Assembly (NCBI GenBank): GCA_027625915.1 | Contig: JANTQA010000008.1 | Location: 6,937,501-7,001,500, forward strand | Source of the DNA: Anaeramoeba flamelloides | Taxonomy: Eukaryota > Metamonada > Anaeramoebidae | DNA: 64,000 bases | Direction of reading: 5' to 3' | Shown: positions 35,061 through 46,199 of the stretch, piece by piece | How positions within the stretch are numbered: the stretch's first letter is position 1 | Layout: each line of letters begins with the position of its first letter | Made by a program: the position numbers and the translations under genes | Notes under the pieces: generated by a model | Databases searched by the model: none | What the model was told of the DNA's origin: nothing | The model's input: the letters and a program-made list of their open reading frames with translations, nothing else

Positions 35061-35282
35061 TATCAATAAGATTATAAAATTTATATTTCATTGGTTTTAA
35101 GAGAAATTACATAATTTCAATTTTTGAAAAGTATATATAGTTTGTTACCTGAATTTTTTTTTCTAATTAATTTTAAGAAAAAATATTAAATAAAAAAGAG
35201 AAAAAATGAAAAAAAAATGCTAAAATGGCAAAAAGTGAAAACAAGGAAAAAAATAATAAAAGAAATTTTAAAATTTTAATTA

Positions 35283-35365
35283 TAGTCATTTTCAAATTTA
35301 ATGCACAAGCTTTCAAGGAAATCTAAGGCACAGAAAAATCTCAAATTAAGGCACAAAATTTGGAA
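35283..35365. repeat. Single arm of the palindromic MITE family
   Basis: TAGTCATTTTCAAATTTAATGCACAAGC...CTAAGGCACAGAAAAATCTC matches one arm (compare 22920-22975); no opposite arm follows. It is a half element. Confidence 0.45.
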
Positions 35366-35375
35366 TTTTTTTTTA

Positions 35376-36405
35376 TTTTTTTTTATAAATCTAAAAATTG
35401 AAACCAGTAAACAAATATGCCAGTAAATAAAAACCAGTATTCTAGAAAAACTCAATGTATTGTTTTTTCAATTTTTCTATTTCAATATTTTCAGAAATTC
35501 TCAGTTTAAAAAGAAAATGAATTATTATATTTTTTTTTTTATTCCTTTTCTTTTAACTTGGTTATAATATTCATAAGTTTTCTTTATTTTTGCACTCCTT
35601 TTGTGATTTTTTGAATCTTATTAGCGTTAGTTGATATAATATCATTTAAATTGTGAAGTCATATATATCAAAATAATCTTCAATTTGGATCAAAAAATCA
35701 TTTATTTGTGTATTTTTTAAGGAAAAACCCAGAAGAGTTTTTCGATGATAAACTCAAACACCCTTATTATTAAAAATGTGGATGAAAAGTAACAATAATC
35801 AAGATTTTCTTGCCTAAAAAGTTATGATCATTTCAAACACTCTCAATAAACAATCCAAACTTTCCAAGATCACATGTCTATCAATTTTTACCATTGGGTT
35901 TCATGAGCTATTCCAATGGAACCACAAACCATAATGATCCTTACATTTGAATTGTGATTTTCTCATTGTTTTTTCAGTTTTTGTTCTTTTTGTTATGTTC
36001 TTGGTTTAGGGTTCTCAACATCTCTCTTTTGGAGATAGAATTTACTCTGTTTGCATATTTTGAATAGAATCTCCAAAACCAAACACTCCGAACAATTGGT
36101 TTCTTTTTGTGTGACAATTTTTTTTTATATTGTTTCTTTCAAAAACTCAATTATTAGTTTCAAGGTAAATTGGGCAGGGGTTTTGTGGGAAATGTTTTTA
36201 GGAATTTAGTGTTCAAAGATCTAATGAAAATATAAATACAAAAAAGATTCAAAAATTTTGTTATTAAAAAAACTAATGATCAAGTTAATTACAATAAATA
36301 TTATTTGTGAAATTGGTATTTTGTGAATTCTGTTCAGTACCAAATACTTTCCCAAGATTTTAGTAAATTATAACCAAACCAAAAAATGACAAACAATAAT
36401 TCTAA
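35376..36405. other. Intergenic, nothing assigned
   Basis: The base composition is slightly less A+T-rich around 35800-36060, but no frame, splice-bounded exon or RNA gene is recognised. Confidence 0.35.
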
Positions 36406-36409
36406 AGTA

Positions 36410-36884
36410 CAGTGGTGTAAATAACCCTTTCAGACATCCTTTAACCAATTATGAAAATTTAACTTGTGTTTTTTTTTCAGACTTGGGTATTGGAAGACAA
36501 GAAATCACTTATAGATTCTTGGTTCAGATCCAAATTGACTTTTGAGGTTAGATCTTTGATTAAATAAATGGTTCAATAATATTCAATGCTTTTGGTTCAA
36601 AAATTTCATCATATTTATAAAATTATAGAGATTAAATGATTTTTGTGTAAAAATTCAAAAAAATGAAATTATGCTCATGTTTTGGTCAAAAAATTACATT
36701 TTAATCTTCCATTATCTTCATAATTCTTTTTTAAATTTTATTTAAAGAACTCAATTTCTTGTTTATATACTGTTGTTATCCCATTGATTTGTTTCTTTTA
36801 TTTCTAGATTCCTCCAATATTTTTTGAATGAGTTAAATTTTAGTAATGGGTTAAAAGAAAAAACACGGGTTAGTTACACCACTG
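36410..36884. repeat. 475-bp TA-flanked element with CAGTGGTGTAA tips
   Basis: CAGTGGTGTAAATAACCC at the left and GGGTTAGTTACACCACTG at the right form an inverted repeat, flanked by TA at 36408-36409 and 36885-36886. This is the Tc1/mariner plan. The interior has no intact transposase. Related tips appear at about 4655. Confidence 0.75.
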
Positions 36885-36889
36885 TACTT

Positions 36890-38660
36890 GTATTTTTCTC
36901 AATAATGATGGATAAAAACAATTTTTAGAACGCTATCAACTCAGTAACTACAAACCAATAAAAAAGAATAGAATTTTAATAGCTATGTGAAAGTGTTTTA
37001 TAAAGTTTTTTCAAGATAAATAATTCTCAAAAAGTTACTTTTTTCTTTCCTTCATTTCATTTTGAGATACAAGTAAATCAAGAATTTATGCAAAAAATTT
37101 CATTTTTTCCTTCTTAGATCTCACTGAATAAAAAAGTGTGAGATTTAAGAACCCCTATCCCCTCTTTAAAGTACTTGAATAATACAGTTTCAATCACAAA
37201 CATTGGCATTAAAAATAATTTGTAAAAACAATCTATTCGTTAGCTATTTAATTTTTTAAAAAAATCCAAAATTTTAACTAAATTACTTTTCAACTTGGAA
37301 GTCTTAATATTGTTGAACAAACCTTATAACTTGTCTCTAAATGAAGTTTTTTTCTTCAAATTTTGAATTTATTACTAATAAAATAATCTTTTTTAATTGA
37401 TGAAGATCAACTTTTTTTACTATTTTGCTAATCGAATTTTTAGACACATTTTAAACATTTGTAACGAATAGGATTTTCATTCAATAGCAACACATTTAAA
37501 TTTTAAACTTCTATTCTCTTAAGAGTGTTTATTATTATTACTTTTGGAATTTGTGAACTCCAAAAATATATTTTTTGGAAATTAAATTCACTGTTTTTTT
37601 TTGCTAGTATTTCAATACCTTCGGCTTTATGTCTTAAATTCTTTAAAGGTTGAAATTTGCACCCGTTTTCTATTCAGAAATAAGTTATGAGATGGGATTA
37701 TCAACAAAGTCGCAAATATTTTTTCTTGTTTTAAGTTGAAAAACATGATCCAAAATTTAATTGTGATAAAATTTTGGTAAATTATCTCTGGTTTTTTGAT
37801 TCTGAAATCTCGCTTTAATTTCGGATTCTGGGTTTAGTCAACATGTAGAACTGAAAAGGGGTGGGAAGTAAATCACTAGAGCCTTAAATTAGGATGTATT
37901 TCTGTGAATAATCTATCTGAAATAGAATAAGAAGAAAAATGATGCAAAAATTTTTTCCCCTTTTTAATTTCCAAAAGCCACTTTCGTAAAAAAACGAGCT
38001 ATTTTTGACTTGAAGTAAAGCACTCTATTAAAACAAGTACAATTGTGTCTCTTTTAGGAATTCTCACTACAAAAAAATAGCTTATTAATTCTGGAAAGGA
38101 ATAATTTTTTTTTTTAAAGTGTTAAAATTTACCAAATAAACCATAAGAAGTCCAAAAGGTTGTAATACTTCATCTCCAAAATTTGAATTTAATAGTGATT
38201 TTTGGAAAAAAAAGAAAAAGAAAAAGTCTAAACGTTGAGATTTAATTTTTTTAAATTCCGGATTCTTTCTGAAACTGTTACAAGTCAAGACTGAATTGAA
38301 TTGTTTTAATAATGATTTGTCTTTCATTTTAAATCAATTTTTAAAAGATCCTTTCCCAAATTTGCATTCTTATTGCCAAATCTTAATACTCAGATTATTT
38401 CTGTTGCGAGGGGGTTGTACATATGATTCAAAAAACGGTATTCTCTGTATTTTAATGATTGTAACGAGAATAATCCTTTCAGAAATAACTAAAATAGCAC
38501 CCTTCAACAGGAGACTTTTCTCTTCAAAATATGAAATTAGAACTTTCTAAGAATCCACTTAATTTTGAACTCTTTTAAAAATCAAAGAGCAAGTTTAAGG
38601 GTTGACTTTTGTAACTTTCCGAAAATGACAGATCATTTTTTTATAATCAAATTTTTTGAA
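36890..38660. other. Intergenic upstream of the carrier-like gene
   Basis: No family is recognised in the short frames at 38085-38550 on either strand. The last few hundred bases are the presumptive promoter of the gene starting at 38668. Confidence 0.35.
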
Positions 38661-38667
38661 AACAATT

Positions 38668-39017
38668 ATGACAGAACAAAAAGAAGAAAAATCTTGTCCT
38701 CTTTATGAAAATGCTTTTTTTTTTGGATTAGGGGGATCAGTTACCGCAGCTAGAACTTTATTAATGACACCGCTATTTGGTGGACCAGCACTAAACGCTT
38801 ATCCATCCCTTTTTGTCAATAACGGTATTCAACATATTATAATGGAACAAGTCGATACAACCGTAAAAGAAAACATGAAAGAATCCAACAATTCAAAAGA
38901 TTTCTGGAAAATTGCAACAGTGTCAGGTGTTGGAATTGGAATTGCCAACGCAGTTGTTGATACCTTATTTGTAAGTATCTTGTTTATTTTTTAATTTTTT
39001 TTTTTTTGTTTGGAAAT

Positions 39018-39051
<34 letters not shown>

Positions 39052-39627
39052 AAAACTTTTCAAACTTTCTTAAAATTTTTCTGATTAATTAAAAAAATAA
39101 AATAAACAAACAAAACCCTGCAACAATAGATAAATGTTTATAAGCATCACAAAGAAAGAAAAGAAGCTGACCCCGAGGTAAAGTGTCCCTTCCGCTCTGC
39201 ATATGATTTGGTCCATAACAATGGTGTTGGCTCACTTTTCGAAGGATACTTCCCAAGAGCTTTACACAAATCATTATTTACTGCTGCGTTCAAAACCTGC
39301 CTCGGTTTTAATAGCAGATGGGTTAACAACATGTTACCTAAAGAACACGGAATCGTTCGCAAAGTCGTGCAACCATTAGTTTTAGGCGCAATTTCTGGTG
39401 CCGAAGCAACAATAATGACCAAGCCTGTCGAAGAAACAATCCGTGGGTTAATTTCAGGAGAAGGCGTCAAACCAAAAAAGGTTGCGAAAGATACCTTACA
39501 CGCCGCAAAGACCATCTTTCCTTCGATTGGACTCTCAGTTGCCATGTACTCAAACGGAAAGAGGGCTTTAAAACCCTCAGAAAGAGCTCTTAGAGATGTT
39601 TTTAGCAAAATTCATTCAAAACATTAA
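38668..39627 (+). CDS. Divergent mitochondrial carrier (SLC25)-like protein, two exons
   Basis: Exon 1 is 38668-38970 and exon 2 is 39130-39627; the 159-bp intron has a GTAAGT donor, an ATAG acceptor and a 31-base A run, and both ends are phase 0. The product is 266 aa from the ATG at 38668 (MTEQKEEKSCPLYENAF), near the 280-320 aa usual for six-helix carriers. Carrier-like points are glycine-rich helices at the start of repeats (FFGLGGSVTAARTL, ATVSGVGIGIANAVVD, LVLGAISGAEATI), a GSLFEGYFPRALHKSLFTAA segment resembling the G-x-x-P-R...A loop, and PVEETIRG standing for the P-x-D/E-x-x-K/R motif of the third repeat. The first two P-x-D-x-x-K motifs are degenerate. If correct, it would act in the inner membrane of a mitochondrion-related organelle; the substrate cannot be told. 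Codon use is richer in G+C than in neighbouring non-coding DNA. Confidence 0.55.
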
Positions 39628-40119
39628 ATAATTTTGAGAAATTTTATTTTACTTTTAATTTTTCTTTTCTTTATGTTTACTTTTTTTTTTTTTATTTTAT
39701 TTTTTTTTTATTTATTTATTTATCGTGTTTTTGAGTTCCCTTTTCCAAGTAAATCCAAAAAAATTTAAAAATGATTCGATCTTTTTTTGGAATAAATAAA
39801 TCAACAAAGAAAATTAAGAATTTTTTTTGAAATAACAATAAATTCGAAAGGCTTTTTATATTTTTATTTTTTTTATTTTCGATCCTTTTCCTTGAAGAAA
39901 AATGCAACCAAAAGGTGGGAATTTAACACGCTGACTCAATTATTCTGGTTTTTTTTTAGATTTTTGATCATGGTGGAGATATTCAGAGCCAACCAAAAGG
40001 TGTACAAATAAAAATTGCCACAAAAAAGGGGAAAAAATATCCCAAAAAGTCAAAATGGTAACAAAAACGTGTATATTCATTGAAGTTCGTTTTTAAAATA
40101 TCAAAAGAATTGTTTAGGT

Positions 40120-40790
40120 TAATATCGCTGGTGAAAATTGTTAAAACTAAACTTCTACTTGACAAAAAAATTTCTCAATTTTGCTACTTCACATTTAAAA
40201 AAAAAAGACTAAAATCTTTGGGGCGCTAACCTATTTGATTTCAGAAGACACTAATGAGTCAAAACTTGATCGATTACTTTTTTGGGTTAAGGACTATTCG
40301 AATTTTATGTTCTGTGAGGGTTGAAATAATATACAGTGGATAGTAAAAATGGTTTAAAAGACATAGGTTTTGCAGAAAGTAAAAATAATACAATTTTTTG
40401 GGTTATTTTTGGTTTGATCAGAAAATTAAAATACCATTTATTGATCCAAAAACTTTTCAAAATTACGAACAAAACAAGGCAAATTTCAATGACAAAATTT
40501 TTACTTATTACTTCTCCTGCTTTCGACTTTATATTAAAGTATATTGATGCCACTCCACTAAACTCTTGAATGGCTTAATATGAAGTGGAAAGTCACAGGA
40601 GTAATAGGTTTAATTTTAACTGGAATATTTGGAGGAAAATTTTGTTGTTTAAAGGATCAAAAAGTTGGAACGTTATTTTCGATGTTCAATTTGTTTTCGT
40701 ATATTCTAATGGATGTGGGAAAAAAGTTATTTTTTTTCATTTTTTTCTCATTGTTTTTTGTTTTTTGTTTTTTGATATTTTTTTCATAAA
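40120..40790 (+). pseudogene. Decayed PEX11-like peroxisomal membrane protein gene (tentative)
   Basis: Several PEX11-like stretches occur in the expected order but in different frames. Near 40158 is a DKKISQFCYFTF piece (compare the G-R-D-K...Q-Y start of PEX11). Near 40267 is DRLLFWVKDYSNFM followed by NNIQWIVKM (compare the D-N-x-x-W region). A helical stretch 40336-40569 ends FDFILKYIDATPLN, and 40580-40789 holds KWKVTGVIGLILTGIFGG (compare the late G-x-x-G-L-x-x-S glycine helix). Stops and frame changes separate them and no splice sites explain the gaps, so I read it as a relic with at least three breaks. PEX11 proteins shape and divide peroxisomes. The similarity is recalled by eye and weak; an unrelated membrane-protein relic is the main alternative. 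Confidence 0.35.
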
Positions 40791-41228
40791 TAAAAAACTG
40801 TTTAAAAAAAAATAAAAAAAAAGCCTGAAATGATTATGATCATTCAAGAAAAAGTTCCTTTCCCAACAAACAAAAATCCACTCAAATACAACACTGTCAC
40901 TTTTCAATATTGCCCAGAAAAGGTTCCCAAACACCAATGCAGATTTGGTTCTTGAAGTGCAAGGACATGCACCTTAAATGAAATGAAAAAAAGAGCAACA
41001 TTTTATTGCATCAAAAAATGACAAAGACTTCAAATTTCCCTAAAATTCTTTTGCTTTCCTCAAATTTTTTCCAAAAAAACCTAAATTTTAAATTTTAACA
41101 AGATCTATGAACTCAACGAAATTTTAAGACCTTAATTGTGTGAGTAGATGTAAAAGTAATATCCACTGACCATAAAATTCGAATATTCCTTAAGTTTTTT
41201 AGAATCAATTCTCATTTTTGATAATTAA

Positions 41229-43186
41229 GCTTTTAGTGTCAACCAAGGAGAAGTACAATATCCGAGTACGTGTGCTGTTATTGAAAGTAAATTACACTTG
41301 TGGGACTTGGTTCAAATGTATCTAAAAATTCGATAAGTAAAATAATAATATTTGTAAATCTCCATAATTAACAATAATCCTTGTCTGCAAAAAAGCTACT
41401 AGAATTTCAGGAGAAAAAAATCTACATTACGTCACACATTTAAAGGCCGAATTATCAATATTCAGACTCCAAATTTGTAATGTGTCCTTCTAAAAATTTG
41501 TGGCGAAAGGTAAAATATTTGTTTATTAACTATTATTTTTTTAAAAAATTAAATAATTAACGAATAGATTATTTTTGACAAATTATTTTTGATTATCGGA
41601 AATAGATTGAAAATACAACTATCTTGTCCGAGAGTAAAAAAAACTAAAGTTTCTTTGGGTTTTATATTTTGACGATTATTAAGAAAACCTTTGAAGTTAA
41701 AAAAATACTCTTTGTTGCAAAATAAATGGATCAAAATTTTCATTCAGCTTCCTAAAAATTGTTGAAAAATCAAGTAAAATTTCAATTTTTTAATTCTTAA
41801 AGCACTTCTATAAGTAAATCAGGAAAAGTACCCACACCTTTTTTCATTTTTTTTAATTTAACTCAAAAAAATTTTCTTTGTTATTTTTATTTTTCTTTTT
41901 GATTTAAAAACAAAACATAAAAAAATGAAAACTCAATAAAAAATTCTCCTTTTTTCTATTGAAAGGAGAAGATAAAAAAATAAAACAAAAAAAAAACAAA
42001 GATCCCAGTTAAAATTTATCAGTCAGAAGTTGCCAGCCCAATTCGATTCATAGTTCAATAGCTACGAATGATTTTCCCAGTTTCCATCCAAATTACAAGT
42101 TGCCAGTCAAAGATCTAATTCAAAGTTGCCAATTCTTAATTATATTCTTTTTCTAATCCCCTTTCTCTTGCTTTTTTTGATTCATCATTTGTTGTTCTAT
42201 TGTCAAACAAAAAGAAATTTTGTTCTCTTTTTCTTTTTTTTTTGTTTTGTGTAAAGCAATAAAGTAAATTTTGAAGAATTAGTTTTTGTTTTTGAATTTT
42301 TTTGAGTCTTTTAACACGTTCTTCGGTTTTGTTACTGAACGCGATTCGTTTTCTATATACACGGTATTTTTTCACTCTTTTCTGGTTACTAATTCTTCTT
42401 TTTCTTCGACATGCCTATTCTCTTCCCAGTTGAATTTTTTGATCCAGTTCTTGGATTTCGCTTGAAGGATTCTAAAGCATTACAAATTTAATTTTAAAAA
42501 TTCCAACTAAAGCAAAAAAAAAAGAAAAAGTAATAAAAAATAAAAAAAAAAATTCTAAATGTGATACTAATTTAGTCTCCATTTGATCTAAAACAAACAA
42601 TTTGATAAAGTTTCCTAAATTGGTTCTAAACTCAAAAAAAGTCCCAACTAGGTACTTTTCATTTTTTGTACAACATTTCAAAAGACAAATAAAAAACACA
42701 AAGAACATTCTTTGGTGAACTTTGACAAAAAATGTTATTCGGTGTACCCTATTCGGCTTTTATACTTATAGAAGGGCTTTAAAATCAGATTATATTATTA
42801 AAATTCATTTTAGAATTGAGGTATTTGATGATTGGGTTTAATTTTTTGATTGATTTTTTGGAAATCTTAAAGAAACTTTTAATCTTTTTGTTTTACAATT
42901 AACAGTTTAAAAATAGTTACTTTTTCAAGTTCTAAAGATTTATTGAAAAATACCAAAATTCTATCATTTGAATTTCTACTTTTAGGTTTGGAAAAGGAAT
43001 CAAAAAAAGAATTTGCTAAATGAAAATTTTTCGAGTGATCATCAGTAAAAAATGTAATAATTTATTGTGAAATTGTATTTATATGAGATTGTTTAGAAAC
43101 AATTAAAAGGATAGTTCACTGATAAAAATTGCACCCTATTACAACATACTTTTGATTATAGAGAAATCTATGGTGAATCTAACCCC
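41229..43186. repeat. Second TTAA-flanked element copy, with about 1 kb inserted
   Basis: It shares with 1035-1792 the AACCAAGGAGAAGT start (41240), the GACTCCAAA and AATTAAATAATTAA blocks, and the right part from about 42890 (TTTTTAGGTTTGGAAAAGGAAT, then AAATGTAATAATTTATTG, then TCTATGGTGAATCTAACCCC). TTAA lies at 41225-41228 and 43187-43190. The middle, about 41720-42880, has no counterpart in the first copy and begins with an ATTTTCATTCAGCTT sequence shared with the MITE at 43391-43603. A Lys-rich frame on the minus strand within it (42136-42375) is not recognised. Confidence 0.45.
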
Positions 43187-43390
43187 TTAAGTGGGAAAAA
43201 ACCTTTTTTCAGTTTCTATTCAGATCTTTTTCAGATTTGATAGGAAAAAAAGTTGAATATTTTTTTTTTTCAAAGTACAAAAAGGAAGAGCTAAATTAAA
43301 TCGCTAAATTTACATTTAATTACAACAAAGTTTAGTTTGGATCTTTTAAAACAGAACTCAAATCCACAAAATATACTGAAGTCAAAATAC

Positions 43391-43603
43391 TATTTGTTAC
43401 AAAATAAATGTAACAAAATTTTCATTCAGCTTTCTAAAATTGTTACTTTTAAATCAAGTAACCATTTCAAATTTTTAATTCTTAATACGATCATAAAATA
43501 GTAATTTCACATTTGAGAATTGGAATTTTTGATAATTTATTTTGATTCTTCGAATGTGATTTTATGGAAAGCTGAATGAAAATTTTGAACTTTGTATTTT
43601 ATA
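43391..43603. repeat. About 210-bp MITE with CATTCAGCTTTC arms
   Basis: AAAATTTTCATTCAGCTTTC near 43424 and GAAAGCTGAATGAAAATTTT near 43567 are the inner parts of inverted arms of about 45 bp. A related pair is seen at 59965-60165 inside the Ras gene region, and one arm near 41720. Confidence 0.6.
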
Positions 43604-43607
43604 ATTA

Positions 43608-44080
43608 ACAGTAAAGCGTGCAAAAAAATTTAACGCATGTTTCAAAATAAAAAGCGTGTTTTTTTGTTATAGAAGACCTATACATTAACCAATCAAAGAA
43701 ACTGATAATAAACCCTAAATAAATATGGTATTGATTTCTTAAAGTTCTATTATTAGTAAAAAAATTCTAAAAATGAAGGATCAAAATGAAAAATTTATCT
43801 CAAAAAATCGAGTAAATTTATGATAAAATTTTTAATAGTCAAAACATCTCAAAAAAACAAAAAAATTGAGAATATTATGGAAAATTTTCAACTATTTGCA
43901 TTCATAATTTAAATTTTACTGAAAAGTACAAGACTTTTACTTTCAAAATAGATTTGAACTTAGGTATACTATTTGGTTGTAGATTGGATGTTGCCTTGGG
44001 ACAAGAAGAAAAAAAGCACGGATAATATTTTGAAACATGGATTATATTCTTTGAGGTACAGTTTATTTTGATCACCGTAA
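43608..44080. repeat. AGCGTGC-family element (about 470 bp)
   Basis: It begins ACAGTAAAGCGTGC and ends TTTATTTTGATCACCGTAA; the two ends are imperfect inverted repeats sharing GTTTCAAAATA and CGTG blocks. It is about 90 percent alike by eye to 45730-46196 over most of its length; a more diverged copy is at 55181-55622 and an interrupted one at 30020-31008. No coding frame. Confidence 0.7.
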
Positions 44081-44129
44081 AATTTTCTCTTATTTTTTAG
44101 ATATAAAATTTGATCTTTTGTTTAATTGG

Positions 44130-44362
44130 GAATTTTTTTTTTAATCATCAAACCTCAAGTAACCAACATCATTTATGGTTTTTTTGATCTTTTAATGTAC
44201 ATTGATCAAAACAATGTGTTCTTAAAGACTCTGATTAATGTTTCAAAACAAAATCGTATTGTCTTTTTTTTTCTATTTCAGATAAATATCCAATTCACTA
44301 CCTCGTCTTATACATATTTTCGGATCGATTTTGTAGGTAAACTCATCGATGCTGTCAGGTAA
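44130..44362 (+). CDS. Possible exon-like coding island, unrecognised
   Basis: A frame including QVTNIIYGFFDLLMYIDQNN runs into a TTTTTTTTTCTATTTCAG acceptor-like site at about 44282. It continues with a less A+T-rich segment (INIQFTTSSYTYFRIDF) to a CAG/GTAATT donor-like site at about 44360. The pattern suggests one or two exons of a gene or a decayed remnant, but no family or partner exon is recognised. Confidence 0.2.
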
Positions 44363-44712
44363 TTTTTTTAATTATGAAGGATAGTTGATTATTTGTTATA
44401 GTTTTTCTCTGTTTTTTTTTGAATTTTTTTGAGTTTTTGCTTTTTTGATTAATTGCATTTTAGATGATTTGTGAATCTGTTAAAAATAAATAGACATGAA
44501 TAAAATAATTTTTTTGGTTTATTTTTGATAAGTTTTTTGATTAAAAATTAAATTAAAATGTTGTAAATATTTTGACCTGTGAATGTCAGACTGTATAGTT
44601 GATAAAAAAATATGTTATTGTGTCACATATGGTTTATCATATTTTTGTTTTTTATACCTTATTTTTTTATATTAAAAAAAAATAAAAAAATTTTGATTTA
44701 TTTATAAAAAAA

Positions 44713-44833
44713 GTATTCAGCACCAAGTGTTCGCGAGAGGTTCCCCATCTCACTAACTAGCTTAGCCCTCAATTCGTTGATCTTCTGGGTTCGGAATGTG
44801 TCCAGGATTATTAAATTGGGTATGGCCGAATAC
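44713..44833 (-). rRNA. 5S ribosomal RNA
   Basis: The minus strand reads GTATTCGGCCATACCC... and ends ...TTGGTGCTGAATAC, 121 nt. The first and last six bases pair perfectly as helix I. Internal hallmarks are CCGAACCCAGAAG, GGGCTAAGC and GAGATGGGGAACC, the last two lying in the pol III internal promoter region. Seven T residues follow the 3' end (44706-44712 on the plus strand), a standard pol III terminator. It is a single copy here, lying among repeats, not in a tandem array. Confidence 0.93.
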
Positions 44834-44839
44834 ATTAAC

Positions 44840-45725
44840 TTAATAAACATGGATACACGAAGATTTTAAAAATTGAAAAGAATTAATAACTTTTGGGAAA
44901 AAAATGTTCTGTCTTTTTTTTTTCTTTCTAATAAAGTTGAAGTTTTTCAAAAACGAAAACAGCGATACTTCTTGAAAAATTTTTGGCTTTTTATATTTTG
45001 CAAAAAGAAAAATTCTTTCAAGAAAGAACAAAAAGAATTATACTTTTTTGATTCGAAAAAAGGAGATTCGATCAAGGTTCGATTATGGAATTTTCAAGTA
45101 CTCAAATTATGACTAGTTCCTTGACCATTAGCACAATATTTAGTATTGGGCTTGGTTCGCTATAACTGTGTTTTTTTTTTCTTTAAAAGACAACATTCCA
45201 TTTTGCAATTCTCGGTCTGGTGGTTATGCTCCCCAATTGTTTTTTCTTCTTTTAATTCTTTTTCTTTTTCAACATTTTCTTTTTCTTCTTCTTGTTCTTC
45301 ATTTTAATTGTTCTCTTTTTCTCACTTCCATCCTTGTCTAGAAGTTATTTTTTTCCACAACTCATATTTGTTGTCATCTATTTGTAGTTCTTGATAATTT
45401 TGAGATTAAAACTTATTATTGTATTTAAAAGATTGAAAAAAAATAAAAAGAAAAAAATTAATTCACCTTCTTGGTTTTTTGGGAATTTGAACAAATCTTC
45501 ATCAACTTATCATAAATTTACATTTCTAACTAGTCTTTGAGGAAAGTTCAATCTAAATATCATCAAACCAATATTTACTAAAAAAAAATGTTAAATAAAA
45601 TCAAATTGAATTTGATCAAGAGAAAGTACTAATGTTTGATAGTTGATGAATTGGTTTTTCAATCTTCTTTAAACTGATTTATTCCAAAAAATATTATAAA
45701 CTTTATTCATACTATTTTCCTTTGT
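44840..45725. other. Intergenic with a Glu/Lys-rich low-complexity patch
   Basis: At 45190-45330 the minus strand reads a short GAA/AAA-rich frame ending in non-repetitive codons. There is no ATG in frame, so it may be a gene remnant. Otherwise featureless. Confidence 0.3.
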
Positions 45726-45729
45726 TACC

Positions 45730-46196
45730 AAAATAAAGCGTGCCATTAAAATTTAATGCATGTTTCAAAATAAAAAGCGTGTTTTTTTGTTAGAGAAGGC
45801 CTATACATTAACCGATCAAAGAAACTGATAATATACCCTAAATAAATATGGTATTGATTTCTTAAAGTTCTATTATTTAAAAAAGAAATTCTAAAAATGA
45901 AGGATCAAAATGAAAAATTTATCTCAAAAAATCGAGTAAATTTATGATAAAATTTTTAATAGTCAAAAAAACATCTAAAAAAATTGAGAATATTATGGAA
46001 AATTTTCAACTATTTGCATTCATAATTTAAATTTTACTGAAAAGTACAAGACTTTTACTTTCAAAATTGATTTGAACTTAGGTATACTATTTGGTTGTAG
46101 ATTGGATGTTGCCTTGGAACAAGAAGAAAAAAAAGCACGGATAATATTTTGAAACACGGATTATAGTCTTTAAGCACGCATTATTTTGATCACTGC
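45730..46196. repeat. AGCGTGC-family element, near-identical copy
   Basis: Direct-orientation near copy of 43608-44080, with a few small indels, ending GCACGCATTATTTTGATCACTG. Its right tip is better preserved than in the other copy. Confidence 0.7.
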
Positions 46197-46199
46197 ACT

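Noticed and set aside
42136-42375. Lys/Arg-rich minus-strand frame
   Set aside because: Low complexity, inside a region inserted into a TTAA element, with no recognisable motif or splice context.
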